This document shows positions 40,136 to 49,281 of a DNA stretch of 64,000 nt, piece by piece; the stretch's first letter is position 1, and every line of letters begins with the position of its first letter. Made by a program: the position numbers and the translations under genes. Location: NCBI RefSeq assembly GCF_003544835.1, contig NZ_CP032099.1, forward strand, positions 868,001-932,000. The letters run 5' to 3'. This stretch comes from Aliarcobacter skirrowii CCUG 10374 (GTDB taxonomy: Bacteria; Campylobacterota; Campylobacteria; Campylobacterales; Arcobacteraceae). Under the pieces are notes generated by a model. It made no database searches. It had not been told where the DNA came from and saw nothing but the letters and a program-made list of their open reading frames with translations.

Positions 40136-41965
40136 CTATGCAAAAACTCTTCTATTTTCAACTTTTTTGATATCACTAAAATTATCTAAATAGTCCAAAT
40201 AACAAACAAGATATTTTCTACTTAAATCAAATCTCTGTTTAAAGTTAAAAATCTCTATAAAACCATCCTCTTTTATAATCTCTCTCATAGATTTTATAAT
40301 CTTATTTAAACTTTGGCTATGAATAAAAAGATTGTGTTGAAGCCTTATTACATCTTTTTTTGCTGTAAGTGATTTTAAAATATCATCTCCAAGTTTTCTA
40401 TCAATATCTAAATCATCATAGATATTATAAGGTGCTGTTGGAGTTATATCTTCACTTTTTAATCGTTCTAAAAATATATTTTCAAGCTCTTTTGTAATAT
40501 CCTCTTTTATATTTGCGTTTTTATAAAGTTGTCCCTCTTTTACTAAAAAGCCATTTTGTACCAAATCATCTAAAGCACTATTTATAAACTCAATACTAGC
40601 CCAAGGAACTCTTAAATTTATTGATGAGCTTGAAAGTAGGGCATAAGAGTTTTTTATATAGATATTTTTTATAAATTCAACTATCTCATCTTTTGTTTTA
40701 ATTGGATAGATAACTAACTCTTTTTTATCTACAAAAACATCTTCTAAAGAGTTTGCAAACTCTAAAGACTCATCATGGCTTAGAGCAAATCTTTGAGTTG
40801 AAGATACTACTCCTAAACCTCTTTTATGAGCTTCTAAAAGTATTTTAAAAGCATTTTTAAAATCTCTTTTATAAAGATTTTTCAAAAGATCTCTTTTTTG
40901 ATTTTTATTCATTGGGTCATATATTGGATTTAAAATAACCCCACCACAAATAGTATCATTTGCACTTCTTAAAATAACTTTTTCTCCAAAAACAGTAAAT
41001 ATCTTTTCATCCATTTTTAGTGTTGCAAAACCATCTTCAAGTGATGTTAAAGAGTCAAAAAGTAGAACTTTTACATCTATTTTTTTAGCTCCAATAAACA
41101 AAGTATATGTTTGATTATGGTTTAGTTTTTTGTTTTTTAAACACTTAAAAGAGATATCAATAGTATCAAAACCTCTTAAAAACCCCTTTTTTGTAATAAT
41201 ATCTCCTCTTTGAAGTGAGTTTATATCAACTGAAGATAGATTTAGTGCAGCTCTAGAAGAGATATTTGCTTCTATTGCGTTTTGATTATGTACTTGAATA
41301 TTTTTTATTTTTGTCTCTTTTTGCAAATGAGGAATAAATACCTTCTCTTCAAGCTCAATTTTTTTACCTAAAACAGTTCCTGTTACAACTGTTCCACTAC
41401 CTTTTACACTAAAAACTCTATCAACATAAAATCTAAAAAAGTTCTCTTCATTTTTTGTGCTATTTGATATTGTAAATAGAGTGTTTTTTAAATCTTCAAT
41501 AGATTTTTCATCATAAATAGATACAGCTTTTATAAATTTGATATTAAATTCAAACTCATTTAAAAACTCTACAATTTTATCTTCTTGCTCTTTTAATGTT
41601 TTTTCATCTACTAAATCTTTTTTTGTAATTACTAAAATAAGATTTTTTATTCCCAAAAGTGATAAAATCTCAATATGCTCAATAGTTTGTGGCATAAGTC
41701 CCTCTTTGGAACTTACAACAAGCATTACATAATCAAATCCAAAAGCTCCAGCAATCATATTTTTTATAAGTTTTTCATGACCTGGAACATCAATAAATGC
41801 AATATTTCTCTCAGCTCTATTTAGATTTGAGAAGCTTAAATCTATTGTTATTCCTCTTTGTTTCTCTTCGTTTGTGCTATCACCTTCAAAACCATTTAAA
41901 GCACGAATTAGTGCAGTTTTTCCATGGTCAATATGACCAGCCGTTCCTATTATAATATTAGACAT
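40136..41965 (-). CDS. selB: Selenocysteine-specific elongation factor
   Basis: GTPase that brings selenocysteinyl-tRNA to UGA codons marked by a SECIS hairpin. The GTP-binding loop GHIDHGKT is at residues 10-17, with DVPGHEKLIKNM and the TKKD nucleotide-specificity motif following. The protein is 609 residues, with an EF-Tu-like front and winged-helix repeats at the C-terminus that bind SECIS RNA. Its start overlaps the selA stop by eight bases. Its visible client in the window is fdhA. Confidence 0.96.
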   Translation of the reverse strand: MSNIIIGTAGHIDHGKTALIRALNGFEGDSTNEEKQRGITIDLSFSNLNRAERNIAFIDVPGHEKLIKNMIAGAFGFDYVMLVVSSKEGLMPQTIEHIEILSLLGIKNLILVITKKDLVDEKTLKEQEDKIVEFLNEFEFNIKFIKAVSIYDEKSIEDLKNTLFTISNSTKNEENFFRFYVDRVFSVKGSGTVVTGTVLGKKIELEEKVFIPHLQKETKIKNIQVHNQNAIEANISSRAALNLSSVDINSLQRGDIITKKGFLRGFDTIDISFKCLKNKKLNHNQTYTLFIGAKKIDVKVLLFDSLTSLEDGFATLKMDEKIFTVFGEKVILRSANDTICGGVILNPIYDPMNKNQKRDLLKNLYKRDFKNAFKILLEAHKRGLGVVSSTQRFALSHDESLEFANSLEDVFVDKKELVIYPIKTKDEIVEFIKNIYIKNSYALLSSSSINLRVPWASIEFINSALDDLVQNGFLVKEGQLYKNANIKEDITKELENIFLERLKSEDITPTAPYNIYDDLDIDRKLGDDILKSLTAKKDVIRLQHNLFIHSQSLNKIIKSMREIIKEDGFIEIFNFKQRFDLSRKYLVCYLDYLDNFSDIKKVENRRVFA

Positions 41966-43307
41966 TTTTAAACTCTTTTTTTAGTATCTCTTCAATTTTA
42001 GCTATATCTTTTTCTAATATTGTTCTAAAATCAAGTAGTACTTTGTCATTTTCAATTCTACTTATGATTAGATTTTTTCTTAAAATTTTTTCTATCTCAT
42101 TTGCTTTTAGGTTTTTATACTCAAGGCTTAAAGCAATAGTAGGGATTTTTTTATTTGGAGTTGTTCCACCACCAACCATTGTAGAGCTTTTGATTACTTC
42201 ACATTTTATAAAGTTATCTATACTATTTTTTAAAATATTTGCTCTTTGTTCTAAAACTTCAAGCTTTGTATTTAGCATTTTTAAAGTTGGAATTTTATCT
42301 AACTCATTTTTTAAATAGATATTTAAACTCTCTTCTAAAAGTGCCAAAGTAATTTTATCAACTCTTAGCATTCTTAAGAGTTGATTTTTTTTCAATTTTG
42401 CTATTAACTCTTTTTTCCCAACTATAATTCCAGCTTGAACACTACCTAAAAGTTTATCTCCTGAGAAGCTAAGCAAACTTGGATTTGATTTCATAAGTTC
42501 AAGAATAGAAGGCTCATCTTTGCTTAAATTAAAAGGTAAATCAAAAATATGTCCACTTCCCATATCAAAATAGTCTATTAAGCCATTTTTTTGTGCTAGT
42601 TTTGATATATCTTCAAAGCTAACTTCACTAAAAAACCCTTCAATACTATAGTTTGATTTATGAACTTTCATAAGCATAGCTGTATTTTCATTTATGGCAT
42701 TTTCATAATCTCTTAGGTGAGTCTTATTTGTCGTTCCAATCTCTTTTAATATAGCTCCACTTTGAGTCATAACTTCAGGAACTCTAAAACTTCCACCAAT
42801 TTCAACAAGCTCTCCACGGCTAAGAACTGCCTCTTTATTTTTGCAAAATGTGTTAAGGATTAGAAAAACAGCACTTGCATTGTTGTTTACAACCAAAGCA
42901 TCTTCACAAGAAGTGAGTGCTTGTAGAGATTTTGTTATATGTTCGTATCTCTCTCCTCTTTTCCCCTCTTCTAAACTATATTCAAGATTGTTATAAGATG
43001 TTGCTATTGTTATTGCATTTTTAAATAGGCTCTCATCAAGCAAACTTCTTCCTAAGTTTGTATGTACAATAATTCCAGTTGCGTTTATAACTGGTTTTAG
43101 TGAAGATTGTGTAAGATTTTCGTACTTTCTTAAAACATTTGAAATAAGAGTTTGTTCATCAAAACTATCTATCTTTTTATTTAATATTTCAACTCTCAGA
43201 TTTTCTAAAACTTCTTTTGTGATTTTTGTTATTAAAGTTTTTGATAATCCTTCAAAAGCTTTGTTTGTGATAAACTTATCAACCTTTGGAATGGATTTTA
43301 GTAACAT
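41958..43307 (-). CDS. selA: L-seryl-tRNA(Sec) selenium transferase
   Basis: PLP enzyme that converts seryl-tRNA(Sec) to selenocysteinyl-tRNA(Sec) with selenophosphate. It is 449 residues. The cofactor lysine is Lys285 in FSGDKLLGS, and the family blocks NATGIIVHTNLGRS and NNNASAVFLI are present. It is the first gene of the selA-selB unit, with the tRNA-Sec gene 52 bases away and divergent. Confidence 0.96.
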   Translation of the reverse strand: MLLKSIPKVDKFITNKAFEGLSKTLITKITKEVLENLRVEILNKKIDSFDEQTLISNVLRKYENLTQSSLKPVINATGIIVHTNLGRSLLDESLFKNAITIATSYNNLEYSLEEGKRGERYEHITKSLQALTSCEDALVVNNNASAVFLILNTFCKNKEAVLSRGELVEIGGSFRVPEVMTQSGAILKEIGTTNKTHLRDYENAINENTAMLMKVHKSNYSIEGFFSEVSFEDISKLAQKNGLIDYFDMGSGHIFDLPFNLSKDEPSILELMKSNPSLLSFSGDKLLGSVQAGIIVGKKELIAKLKKNQLLRMLRVDKITLALLEESLNIYLKNELDKIPTLKMLNTKLEVLEQRANILKNSIDNFIKCEVIKSSTMVGGGTTPNKKIPTIALSLEYKNLKANEIEKILRKNLIISRIENDKVLLDFRTILEKDIAKIEEILKKEFKNV

Positions 43308-43359
43308 TATAGACCTTTTATACTATTTTAAAGAGTATTATTATACTATTTTAATCTTA

Positions 43360-43459
43360 TGGAGAGTTTGTGTATCTGGTGAGCACCACAGGCTTCAACC
43401 CTGATTGACGGTTTTTGTGTAAACGCCGTGAGAGGTTCGATTCCTCTACTCTCTCGCCA
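43360..43459 (+). tRNA. selC: tRNA-Sec (TCA)
   Basis: A roughly 100-base class II tRNA with anticodon TCA at 43395-43397 in loop CTTCAAC, a very long variable arm, T-arm AGAGG-TTCGATT-CCTCT and encoded CCA preceded by discriminator G. The acceptor pairs over seven bases (43361-43367 with 43448-43454). The eighth position would be a T-C mismatch, and the terminal pair is unusual. It lies divergent from selA-selB. Confidence 0.93.
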
Positions 43460-43511
43460 TAAAGTCTAATATAGTATAAAAAATCATAAAATTAATCTTT
43501 ATAAAAAGTAT

Positions 43512-43781
43512 TTACTCCTCATCTTCATGCTCTTGTAGCATAATAATGATTTTTTCATAAATATCAGCTGCTTGTTCATCTGTAATTTCATCTTTTTCAA
43601 TAGCATTTAAAATAGTATTCAACTCTTGTAAAAATGACTCCATATCTTTTTTTGCTTCAATATCATCATTGCAAGCATTATTGCTTGATATTAGCTCATT
43701 TAACTCATCTAAAAAAGCTTTAGATTCTGGAATCATTGTTTGCTCAACAACATTTTTTAACTCTAATTTTATATTAATCAC
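43512..43781 (-). CDS. Small acidic cytoplasmic protein, unknown
   Basis: An 89-residue, strongly acidic helical protein (MINIKLELKNVVEQTMIPES..., ending LQEHEDEE). It has no signal, no membrane part and a single Cys in the NNACNDD loop. No family is recognised. It stands alone between tRNA-Sec and the SpecificRecomb gene, with no gene partner. Confidence 0.6.
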   Translation of the reverse strand: MINIKLELKNVVEQTMIPESKAFLDELNELISSNNACNDDIEAKKDMESFLQELNTILNAIEKDEITDEQAADIYEKIIIMLQEHEDEE

Positions 43782-43897
43782 TTATTTCCTTTTTTTATAA
43801 TTTCGTATTTTACTTAATAAATTATATAAACTCATTTATAGCCAAAGCTAATAAACTTTAAATTATAATGTTTTAGATAAAAATATTAAGGTTTAGT

Positions 43898-45883
43898 TTG
43901 AATATAGATGAAAATTTTAAAAAGTTATTAGAGAGTATTTGTAGTGAAGATATTGATATTATTGACAAGTTAAAATATATTATTGCTTTTATTAGACCAA
44001 AAAGTAAAGATAATATTGATTTGAGTGTAAATTCAATAAATAAGATTATTGATTTTTTTAACTCACAAGATGAGTTGGCACAAAACATATCTAGCTCTAT
44101 AAATCAAATTTTTATAGAATCAAAAATATCTACAAATATTGTTCATTTTGGGATTTTATCAAACAACTACTTCTCTTATGAGGCAAGAGAGAGGTTTTAT
44201 AATAAATTTCTACCAAATCCACCAAAAAAAGGTGATTTAAACTATATTTTTGGAACTATATTTAATAAAAAAGATGATTTTAAGTGGGTTTGCTCTATTG
44301 AAAATAGTATATGGGTAGAGTTTTTTAAAGCTCTATTTAATAACTCAAAAAATATAACAAAAACAAAAAATCATCTTTTTAATGAACTTTTAGATGCACT
44401 TGAAATTTTATCTATTTGGATAGCAGCTGAAGAGTTTGATTCAAATTTTATTAGGCTTGATAAAAAATTATTAAATAAAGATTCAGCTTTTATAGCATTA
44501 CAAAGAAATATAGCATCATATATAGAAAATATTCAATCAGATTTTGTAAATATTGAAATTACAAAATCAAAATTAGAGGAGTTGGATGTTTTAATACAAC
44601 AATCTTATGAGCAAGTGAGTGCTTTAAAAAGAAAATCTCTTCATAATGGTATTTCAATAGATTTAACATATCAACTTGAAAGATTAACTCAGATGATAAA
44701 AAGAGTTGAATATATCTTAGAATTAATAAAATATTTTGATACAAAAGATTCAAATGAAATTTTTGTAAATTTTTTTAAAGAATCAGTTGCACAAAATAGT
44801 AAAAAAAATTCATTAATAGATTTATATAAACAGGGAATAAAAATTGTAGCAAGAAGTGTTACAAACTATACAAGTGAACATGGTGAACATTATATAGCAA
44901 CTGATTTAAAAGCTTATTTTAAAATGTTTCTTAGTGCAGCTGGAGCTGGAATTATAATAGCTATTATGGCGCTTATAAAAATCAATATCACTCAAGCTGG
45001 ATTTTTAATAGGAACTCAAACATTTTTAAGTAGTTTAAATTATGGTTTAGGATTTGTATTTATACATATTTTAGGTTTTACTGTTGCTACAAAACAACCA
45101 GCTATGACAGCATCAAAACTAGCACAAGAGATAGAGCAAGATGAAAACAATAAGGCAAATCAAAAAAAGATTATTGATTTAATATTTCAAGTTAGTCGTT
45201 CTCAATTTTCAGCAATTGCTGGAAATGTAATATTAGCAATAAGTGTAGCATTTTTGATATCTTATTTAGCTATAAAAAATGGTTATATAATCTTAGATGA
45301 TGAGGACATAAAATACTATTTAAAAAATCTTGAACCAAACATAGCACTATTTTATGCAGCAATTGCTGGAGTATGGCTCTTTTTATCTGGATTAATCTCA
45401 GGTTATTTTGACAATAGAGCTGATTTATTGGAGTTAAAAGATAGATACTATCATCAACCTTTACTAAAAAAACTAATAAGCGATAAGTATAGAGAAAAAT
45501 TTGCAACATATTTACATGAGCATTATGGTTCAATATTAGGGAACTTCTTTTTTGGTATTCTTTTGGGAATAACACCTTTTATTGGATATTTATTAAATCT
45601 TCCACTTGATATTTCGCATGTTGCATTTTCAAGCGCATATTTAGGATATACATCAATGCATTTTGATATATCTGTAACTCTTTTTATATACTATCTAGTT
45701 TGTGTTTTACTAATAGGTTTTGTAAATTTAATTGTAAGTTTTACTTTAGCATTAAAAGTATCTTTATTGTCAAGAGATACCAAGTTTGGTAACTTTTTCT
45801 CTTTTATTAAAAACTTAATCATTGAGATTTGTAAAAAACCACATAAACTATTTTTCCCTTTTACTTACAAGAATAAAAAATAG
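43898..45883 (+). CDS. SpecificRecomb-family (putative site-specific recombinase) membrane protein
   Basis: A 661-residue protein. Residues 1-340 are soluble, helical and coil-rich. From about 343 onwards there are at least seven hydrophobic segments (for example GAGIIIAIMAL, SAIAGNVILAISVAFLISYL, FFFGILLGITPFIGYLL). The layout and the segment GFTVATKQPAMTASKLAQE fit the family named site-specific recombinase (Gcr type, PF10136). No recombinase active site is visible, so the name may not reflect function. The start is TTG 43898 after AAGGTTTAG, and no closer ATG is in frame. Confidence 0.7.
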   Translation: MNIDENFKKLLESICSEDIDIIDKLKYIIAFIRPKSKDNIDLSVNSINKIIDFFNSQDELAQNISSSINQIFIESKISTNIVHFGILSNNYFSYEARERFYNKFLPNPPKKGDLNYIFGTIFNKKDDFKWVCSIENSIWVEFFKALFNNSKNITKTKNHLFNELLDALEILSIWIAAEEFDSNFIRLDKKLLNKDSAFIALQRNIASYIENIQSDFVNIEITKSKLEELDVLIQQSYEQVSALKRKSLHNGISIDLTYQLERLTQMIKRVEYILELIKYFDTKDSNEIFVNFFKESVAQNSKKNSLIDLYKQGIKIVARSVTNYTSEHGEHYIATDLKAYFKMFLSAAGAGIIIAIMALIKINITQAGFLIGTQTFLSSLNYGLGFVFIHILGFTVATKQPAMTASKLAQEIEQDENNKANQKKIIDLIFQVSRSQFSAIAGNVILAISVAFLISYLAIKNGYIILDDEDIKYYLKNLEPNIALFYAAIAGVWLFLSGLISGYFDNRADLLELKDRYYHQPLLKKLISDKYREKFATYLHEHYGSILGNFFFGILLGITPFIGYLLNLPLDISHVAFSSAYLGYTSMHFDISVTLFIYYLVCVLLIGFVNLIVSFTLALKVSLLSRDTKFGNFFSFIKNLIIEICKKPHKLFFPFTYKNKK

Positions 45884-45937
45884 ATATTTAAGAAATTTTT
45901 AGTACAATCATCTTTAAATTATCACAGGGAAGATAAA

Positions 45938-46027
45938 ATGAACAAAGTAAAAGGGATAGCAGTAATTGGAATTTTGGCTTGGACTATATTTTTGATGATA
46001 TATCTTTTATATATTGGAATAAGTTAA
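45938..46027 (+). CDS. Tiny single-span membrane protein (29 residues)
   Basis: A complete short frame from ATG 45938 to TAA 46027, preceded by CAGGGAAGATAAA. It codes a basic start MNKVKG and a single hydrophobic helix running to the C-terminus (IAVIGILAWTIFLMIYLLYI). The start context and membrane-helix composition argue for a real small protein. Function is unknown; it follows the SpecificRecomb gene by 54 bases. Confidence 0.5.
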   Translation: MNKVKGIAVIGILAWTIFLMIYLLYIGIS

Positions 46028-46036
46028 TATAGTCTA

Positions 46037-46573
46037 TTAAATAGTCAAAAATGATTCAATAACACAACTCATTCTACTTTTTATATCACTTGTATCAATA
46101 TTCATATAATCAATTTGTATTTTATAAAGCAACTCATCTTTTAATTTAAACTCAAAAACTAAATACCCAGCATATAAAAAGGCATCTTTATTCTTTTTTC
46201 CTTCATCTTTTTTATCATTTTCGTAAATATAATAAGAGATAAGTAGTTTCTCATTTTGTTGTTTCTCTTCTGTTTCAAAACTCTTTAAAACATCCACTAA
46301 AATCTTATCACTATCTTTATTTGAGAAGCTATTTTTTAAATTACTTTTCATATTTTGAGAATACTCTATATATGAATTTATAATATAATTTGAACTTTTT
46401 AATAGCTCTTTTGCTTTTTGAATATCTTTCTTATAAATTTTTTCAAATGTTGTAACACTCTTTTGACAAGCAACTCTTTTTGCTTTTGGATCATCTTTTT
46501 TTTGATTTAAAACTCCATAAGTTAAAAATAAAATAAATGCCACTATAAAACCTATGTATATTTTACTTGCCAT
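46037..46573 (-). CDS. Membrane-anchored periplasmic protein, unknown
   Basis: A 178-residue protein with an N-terminal hydrophobic anchor (about residues 6-22) and a mostly helical, charged body with two Cys (in VACQKS and MSCVIE). I do not recognise a family. It is monocistronic and faces the tiny membrane-protein gene tail-to-tail. Confidence 0.6.
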   Translation of the reverse strand: MASKIYIGFIVAFILFLTYGVLNQKKDDPKAKRVACQKSVTTFEKIYKKDIQKAKELLKSSNYIINSYIEYSQNMKSNLKNSFSNKDSDKILVDVLKSFETEEKQQNEKLLISYYIYENDKKDEGKKNKDAFLYAGYLVFEFKLKDELLYKIQIDYMNIDTSDIKSRMSCVIESFLTI

Positions 46574-46730
46574 AAAAAACTCCTAAATTATTCAATTTTT
46601 TGGATTATAATCTTTTTAATATATAAATGTCAATTATCATTCAATTATAATATAAAATTATGAAATCTTGATAAGAATTATTAATATTTTAAGTATAATT
46701 TAATTTTCATTCATATATAATTTCTTCAAT

Positions 46731-46753
46731 CAAAGGAAAAAAATTATCCTTTG
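46731..46753 (+). promoter_or_regulatory. 5'-UTR hairpin of the peroxiredoxin gene
   Basis: CAAAGGA (46731-46737) pairs perfectly with TCCTTTG (46747-46753) around an A/T loop, about 20 bases before the first ATG. The upstream stretch 46620-46720 has several TTATCATT/ATTATAAT-like runs that could be Fur/PerR sites, but none is a clean match. Confidence 0.4.
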
Positions 46754-46772
46754 TAAAATTTAAGGAGATTTT

Positions 46773-47474
46773 ATGGCGTGTGATACATCTATAAAAGCTA
46801 GAAAAGAAAAAAAAGTTACTATTAATGAGAATACAACAGAAATAATTAAGGAGAAAAAAATGAGTTCAACAATGGTTTTAAGACAAATGCCAGAATTTAA
46901 AATGAGTGCATATGATGCAAAAACAGGACACTATACAACTGTATCAAGTGAAGATTATAAAGGAAAATGGACAGTAATTTGTTTTTATCCAGCAGATTTT
47001 ACATTTGTTTGTCCAACAGAGATTGCAGCAATGAATGCAAAATATGATGAGTTTCAAGAGCTTGGAGTTGAAATTTTACCTATTTCAACAGATACAAAAT
47101 TTTCACACAAAAGATTTGTTGAAACTGAACCAATTTTAAAAGGATTAAAACTTACAATTGGTGCTGATACTACAAAAAGTGTAGCTTCTGATTTTGGTGT
47201 ACTTTTAGAAGAAGAGGGAGTTGCGTTAAGAGGAAGATTTTTATTTAATCCAGATGGTATTTGTGTAGCTCAAGAGGTTCAAGCAGATAGCGTTGGAAGA
47301 AATGTAAATGAGTTTTTAAGACAAGTTAGAGCTTGGCAACATGCAAGTAAAACAGGTGAAGTTTGTCCAGCAGGATGGAGACCAGGTAAAAAAACACTTC
47401 CAGTAAACACTGATGTTGAACAAATGACAGGAAGAGTTGGAGATTATATAACTTTAGAAGAGATACTTTCATAA
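46773..47474 (+). CDS. Typical 2-Cys peroxiredoxin (AhpC/Prx type), with two possible starts
   Basis: Thiol peroxidase that reduces H2O2 and organic peroxides. The peroxidatic Cys80 sits in FTFVCPTE and the resolving Cys198 in EVCPAGW (numbering from the first ATG). Two in-frame starts both have excellent ribosome sites: ATG 46773 after AAGGAG (233 residues) and ATG 46860 after AAGGAG (204 residues, the usual family length). The 29-residue extension is basic and not a signal peptide. Which start is used, or whether both are, cannot be decided here. Confidence 0.93.
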   Translation: MACDTSIKARKEKKVTINENTTEIIKEKKMSSTMVLRQMPEFKMSAYDAKTGHYTTVSSEDYKGKWTVICFYPADFTFVCPTEIAAMNAKYDEFQELGVEILPISTDTKFSHKRFVETEPILKGLKLTIGADTTKSVASDFGVLLEEEGVALRGRFLFNPDGICVAQEVQADSVGRNVNEFLRQVRAWQHASKTGEVCPAGWRPGKKTLPVNTDVEQMTGRVGDYITLEEILS

Positions 47475-47492
47475 TTCAAAAAATATATTAAA

Positions 47493-47516
47493 AAGGAGGA
47501 GTAAAAACTCTTCCTT
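47493..47516 (+). terminator. Terminator after the peroxiredoxin gene
   Basis: Ten-base stem AAGGAGGAGT / ACTCTTCCTT with one G-T pair and loop AAAA, followed by ATTTT. Confidence 0.75.
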
Positions 47517-47637
47517 ATTTTACACTACAAACTTCTACATTTCAAATATCAAATTAAATATCAAATAACATTATAAGGCTACTAAACAAATCTTTATTGC
47601 AATAAGATTTCAAAATATAGATCCATAAAGGAGTTTT

Positions 47638-48882
47638 ATGTTTAGTGCAGTTTCAAATAGAGATTTAGAGACGATAAATAACTATTTTAATCAATTTATT
47701 AAATTTATATCTCACGAAAAAAATCAGTTTGATTATATTGAATCAACTGGAAATAAAAAGTTAGATTTAATGTTTCAATCATGGAATAAAGAGATAAAAA
47801 GAGTTGATAAAAGTGTAAAAGATGATATGAGAGTTTTAGGTGAACTTGTATTAACAGCAGATAAAGTAGAACAAGGAATTTATAACTGTAGAATAAAAGC
47901 AAGTAGCTCTAATCCAACTATTTTTACATTAAAAAATACTATTAATAATATGTTAGCTAGTATAGATGAAGCTACTTCAAATATTTTAAAAGTTGTAGAT
48001 AGTTATACAAAAAATGATTTCACAGATAGTATAGACTCTATAGATAAATATAAAGATCAGATGCGATTATTGATGGAAAGTATCAATTTACTTGGTAAAA
48101 CTTTAGAAAATAGTGCAAGAAACAATTTTGAAAATGGAGAGATTTTAGAAGAGAACTCTTTGCTTATGTCATCTTCAATGAATAATTTAGCATTAAAAAC
48201 AGGTGAACAAGCAAGTTCATTAGAGCAAACTACAAGAGCATTAGAACAGATTACAAATATAACTAGAGAAAATACAAAAAATGCTACAAAAATGGCAAAT
48301 TTGGGACAAATTGTTAAAAAATCAGTTTTTGTTGGAGAAGATTTGGCAAAAAAAACTGCTAACTCTATGGATGATATAAATACTAAAATAAGAGCTATAA
48401 ATGAATCAATTACTGTAATTGATCAAATAGCATTTCAAACAAATATTTTAAGTTTAAACGCAGCAGTTGAATCTGCAACAGCAGGAGAGGCTGGAAAAGG
48501 TTTTGCAGTTGTTGCTGGAGAGGTTAGAAACTTAGCAAATAGAAGTGCAGAAGCTGCTAAAAAAATAAAAACTTTGGTTGAAGAGGCAACACTTAAAGCA
48601 GATGATGGAAAGCTTATATCTTCAAATATGATAAAAGGTTATGAAGAGTTAAATAACAATATAGGTCAAACTATAGATATTATCGAAGATGTTTCAAAAG
48701 CTTCAAAAGAGCAGATTTTTGGAATTGAACAGATAAATCAAGCTGTAGTTTTATTAGATAGTGTTACAAAACAAAATGCTATTGAATCTGAGCAAGTAAG
48801 CTCTATTTCAAAAACTGTATCCAAACTTGCTCAAAAGCTATTAAGTGATGCAAAAAGTAAAAAGTTTAGAAAAGAGGTTTAA
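47638..48882 (+). CDS. Cytoplasmic methyl-accepting chemotaxis protein
   Basis: A 414-residue receptor without a membrane segment. The highly conserved signalling tip ([20 protein letters not shown] then [13 protein letters not shown]) sits in the last third. The first 150 residues hold a helical linker ([22 protein letters not shown]) instead of a sensor pocket. The next gene, coding only a PAS domain, starts directly after its stop, which suggests that sensing is supplied by that partner, like the CetA/CetB pair of Campylobacter. ATG 47638 follows AAAGGAG. Confidence 0.9.
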   Translation: MFSAVSNRDLETINNYFNQFIKFISHEKNQFDYIESTGNKKLDLMFQSWNKEIKRVDKSVKDDMRVLGELVLTADKVEQGIYNCRIKASSSNPTIFTLKNTINNMLASIDEATSNILKVVDSYTKNDFTDSIDSIDKYKDQMRLLMESINLLGKTLENSARNNFENGEILEENSLLMSSSMNNLALKTGEQASSLEQTTRALEQITNITRENTKNATKMANLGQIVKKSVFVGEDLAKKTANSMDDINTKIRAINESITVIDQIAFQTNILSLNAAVESATAGEAGKGFAVVAGEVRNLANRSAEAAKKIKTLVEEATLKADDGKLISSNMIKGYEELNNNIGQTIDIIEDVSKASKEQIFGIEQINQAVVLLDSVTKQNAIESEQVSSISKTVSKLAQKLLSDAKSKKFRKEV

Positions 48883-49281
48883 ATGTCAAAAGAGACAATA
48901 TTGGATAAAAATGCTTTTTTAGTAAGCGAAACAGACTCTAAAGGAGTAATAAGATTTGCAAATAAAGATTTTTGTGATGTTGCTGGATTTACTCTTGAAG
49001 AGATGTTAGGAAAACCACATAGTATAGTAAGACATAAAGATATGCCAAAGGCTGCTTTTAAAGATTTGTGGGATACGGTTAAAAGAGGGGAAATTTGGAC
49101 TGGATATGTAAAAAATGCAAGAAAAGATGGTGGATACTATTGGGTTTTTGCAACTGTTTACCCTTTTGAGAGTTGCGATGGTTTAAAAGGTTATCTCTCT
49201 TGTAGAAGAAAAGCTTCAGAAGAAGAGATATCTAAAGCTACTAAACTTTATGAAAAGTTAAGAAAAAAAGAGAGTTATTAA
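48883..49281 (+). CDS. PAS-domain sensor protein (CetB/Aer-like)
   Basis: A 132-residue soluble protein that is little more than a PAS fold: SKGVIRFANKDFCDVAGF, IVRHKDMPKAAFKDLW, and GYVKNARKDGGYYWVFA. The pattern RHxDMP and the redox-type pocket match the FAD-binding aerotaxis PAS domains of Aer and CetB. It begins on the base after the MCP stop, so the two are translated together. It ends four bases into the selD gene, tail-to-tail. Confidence 0.85.
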   Translation: MSKETILDKNAFLVSETDSKGVIRFANKDFCDVAGFTLEEMLGKPHSIVRHKDMPKAAFKDLWDTVKRGEIWTGYVKNARKDGGYYWVFATVYPFESCDGLKGYLSCRRKASEEEISKATKLYEKLRKKESY

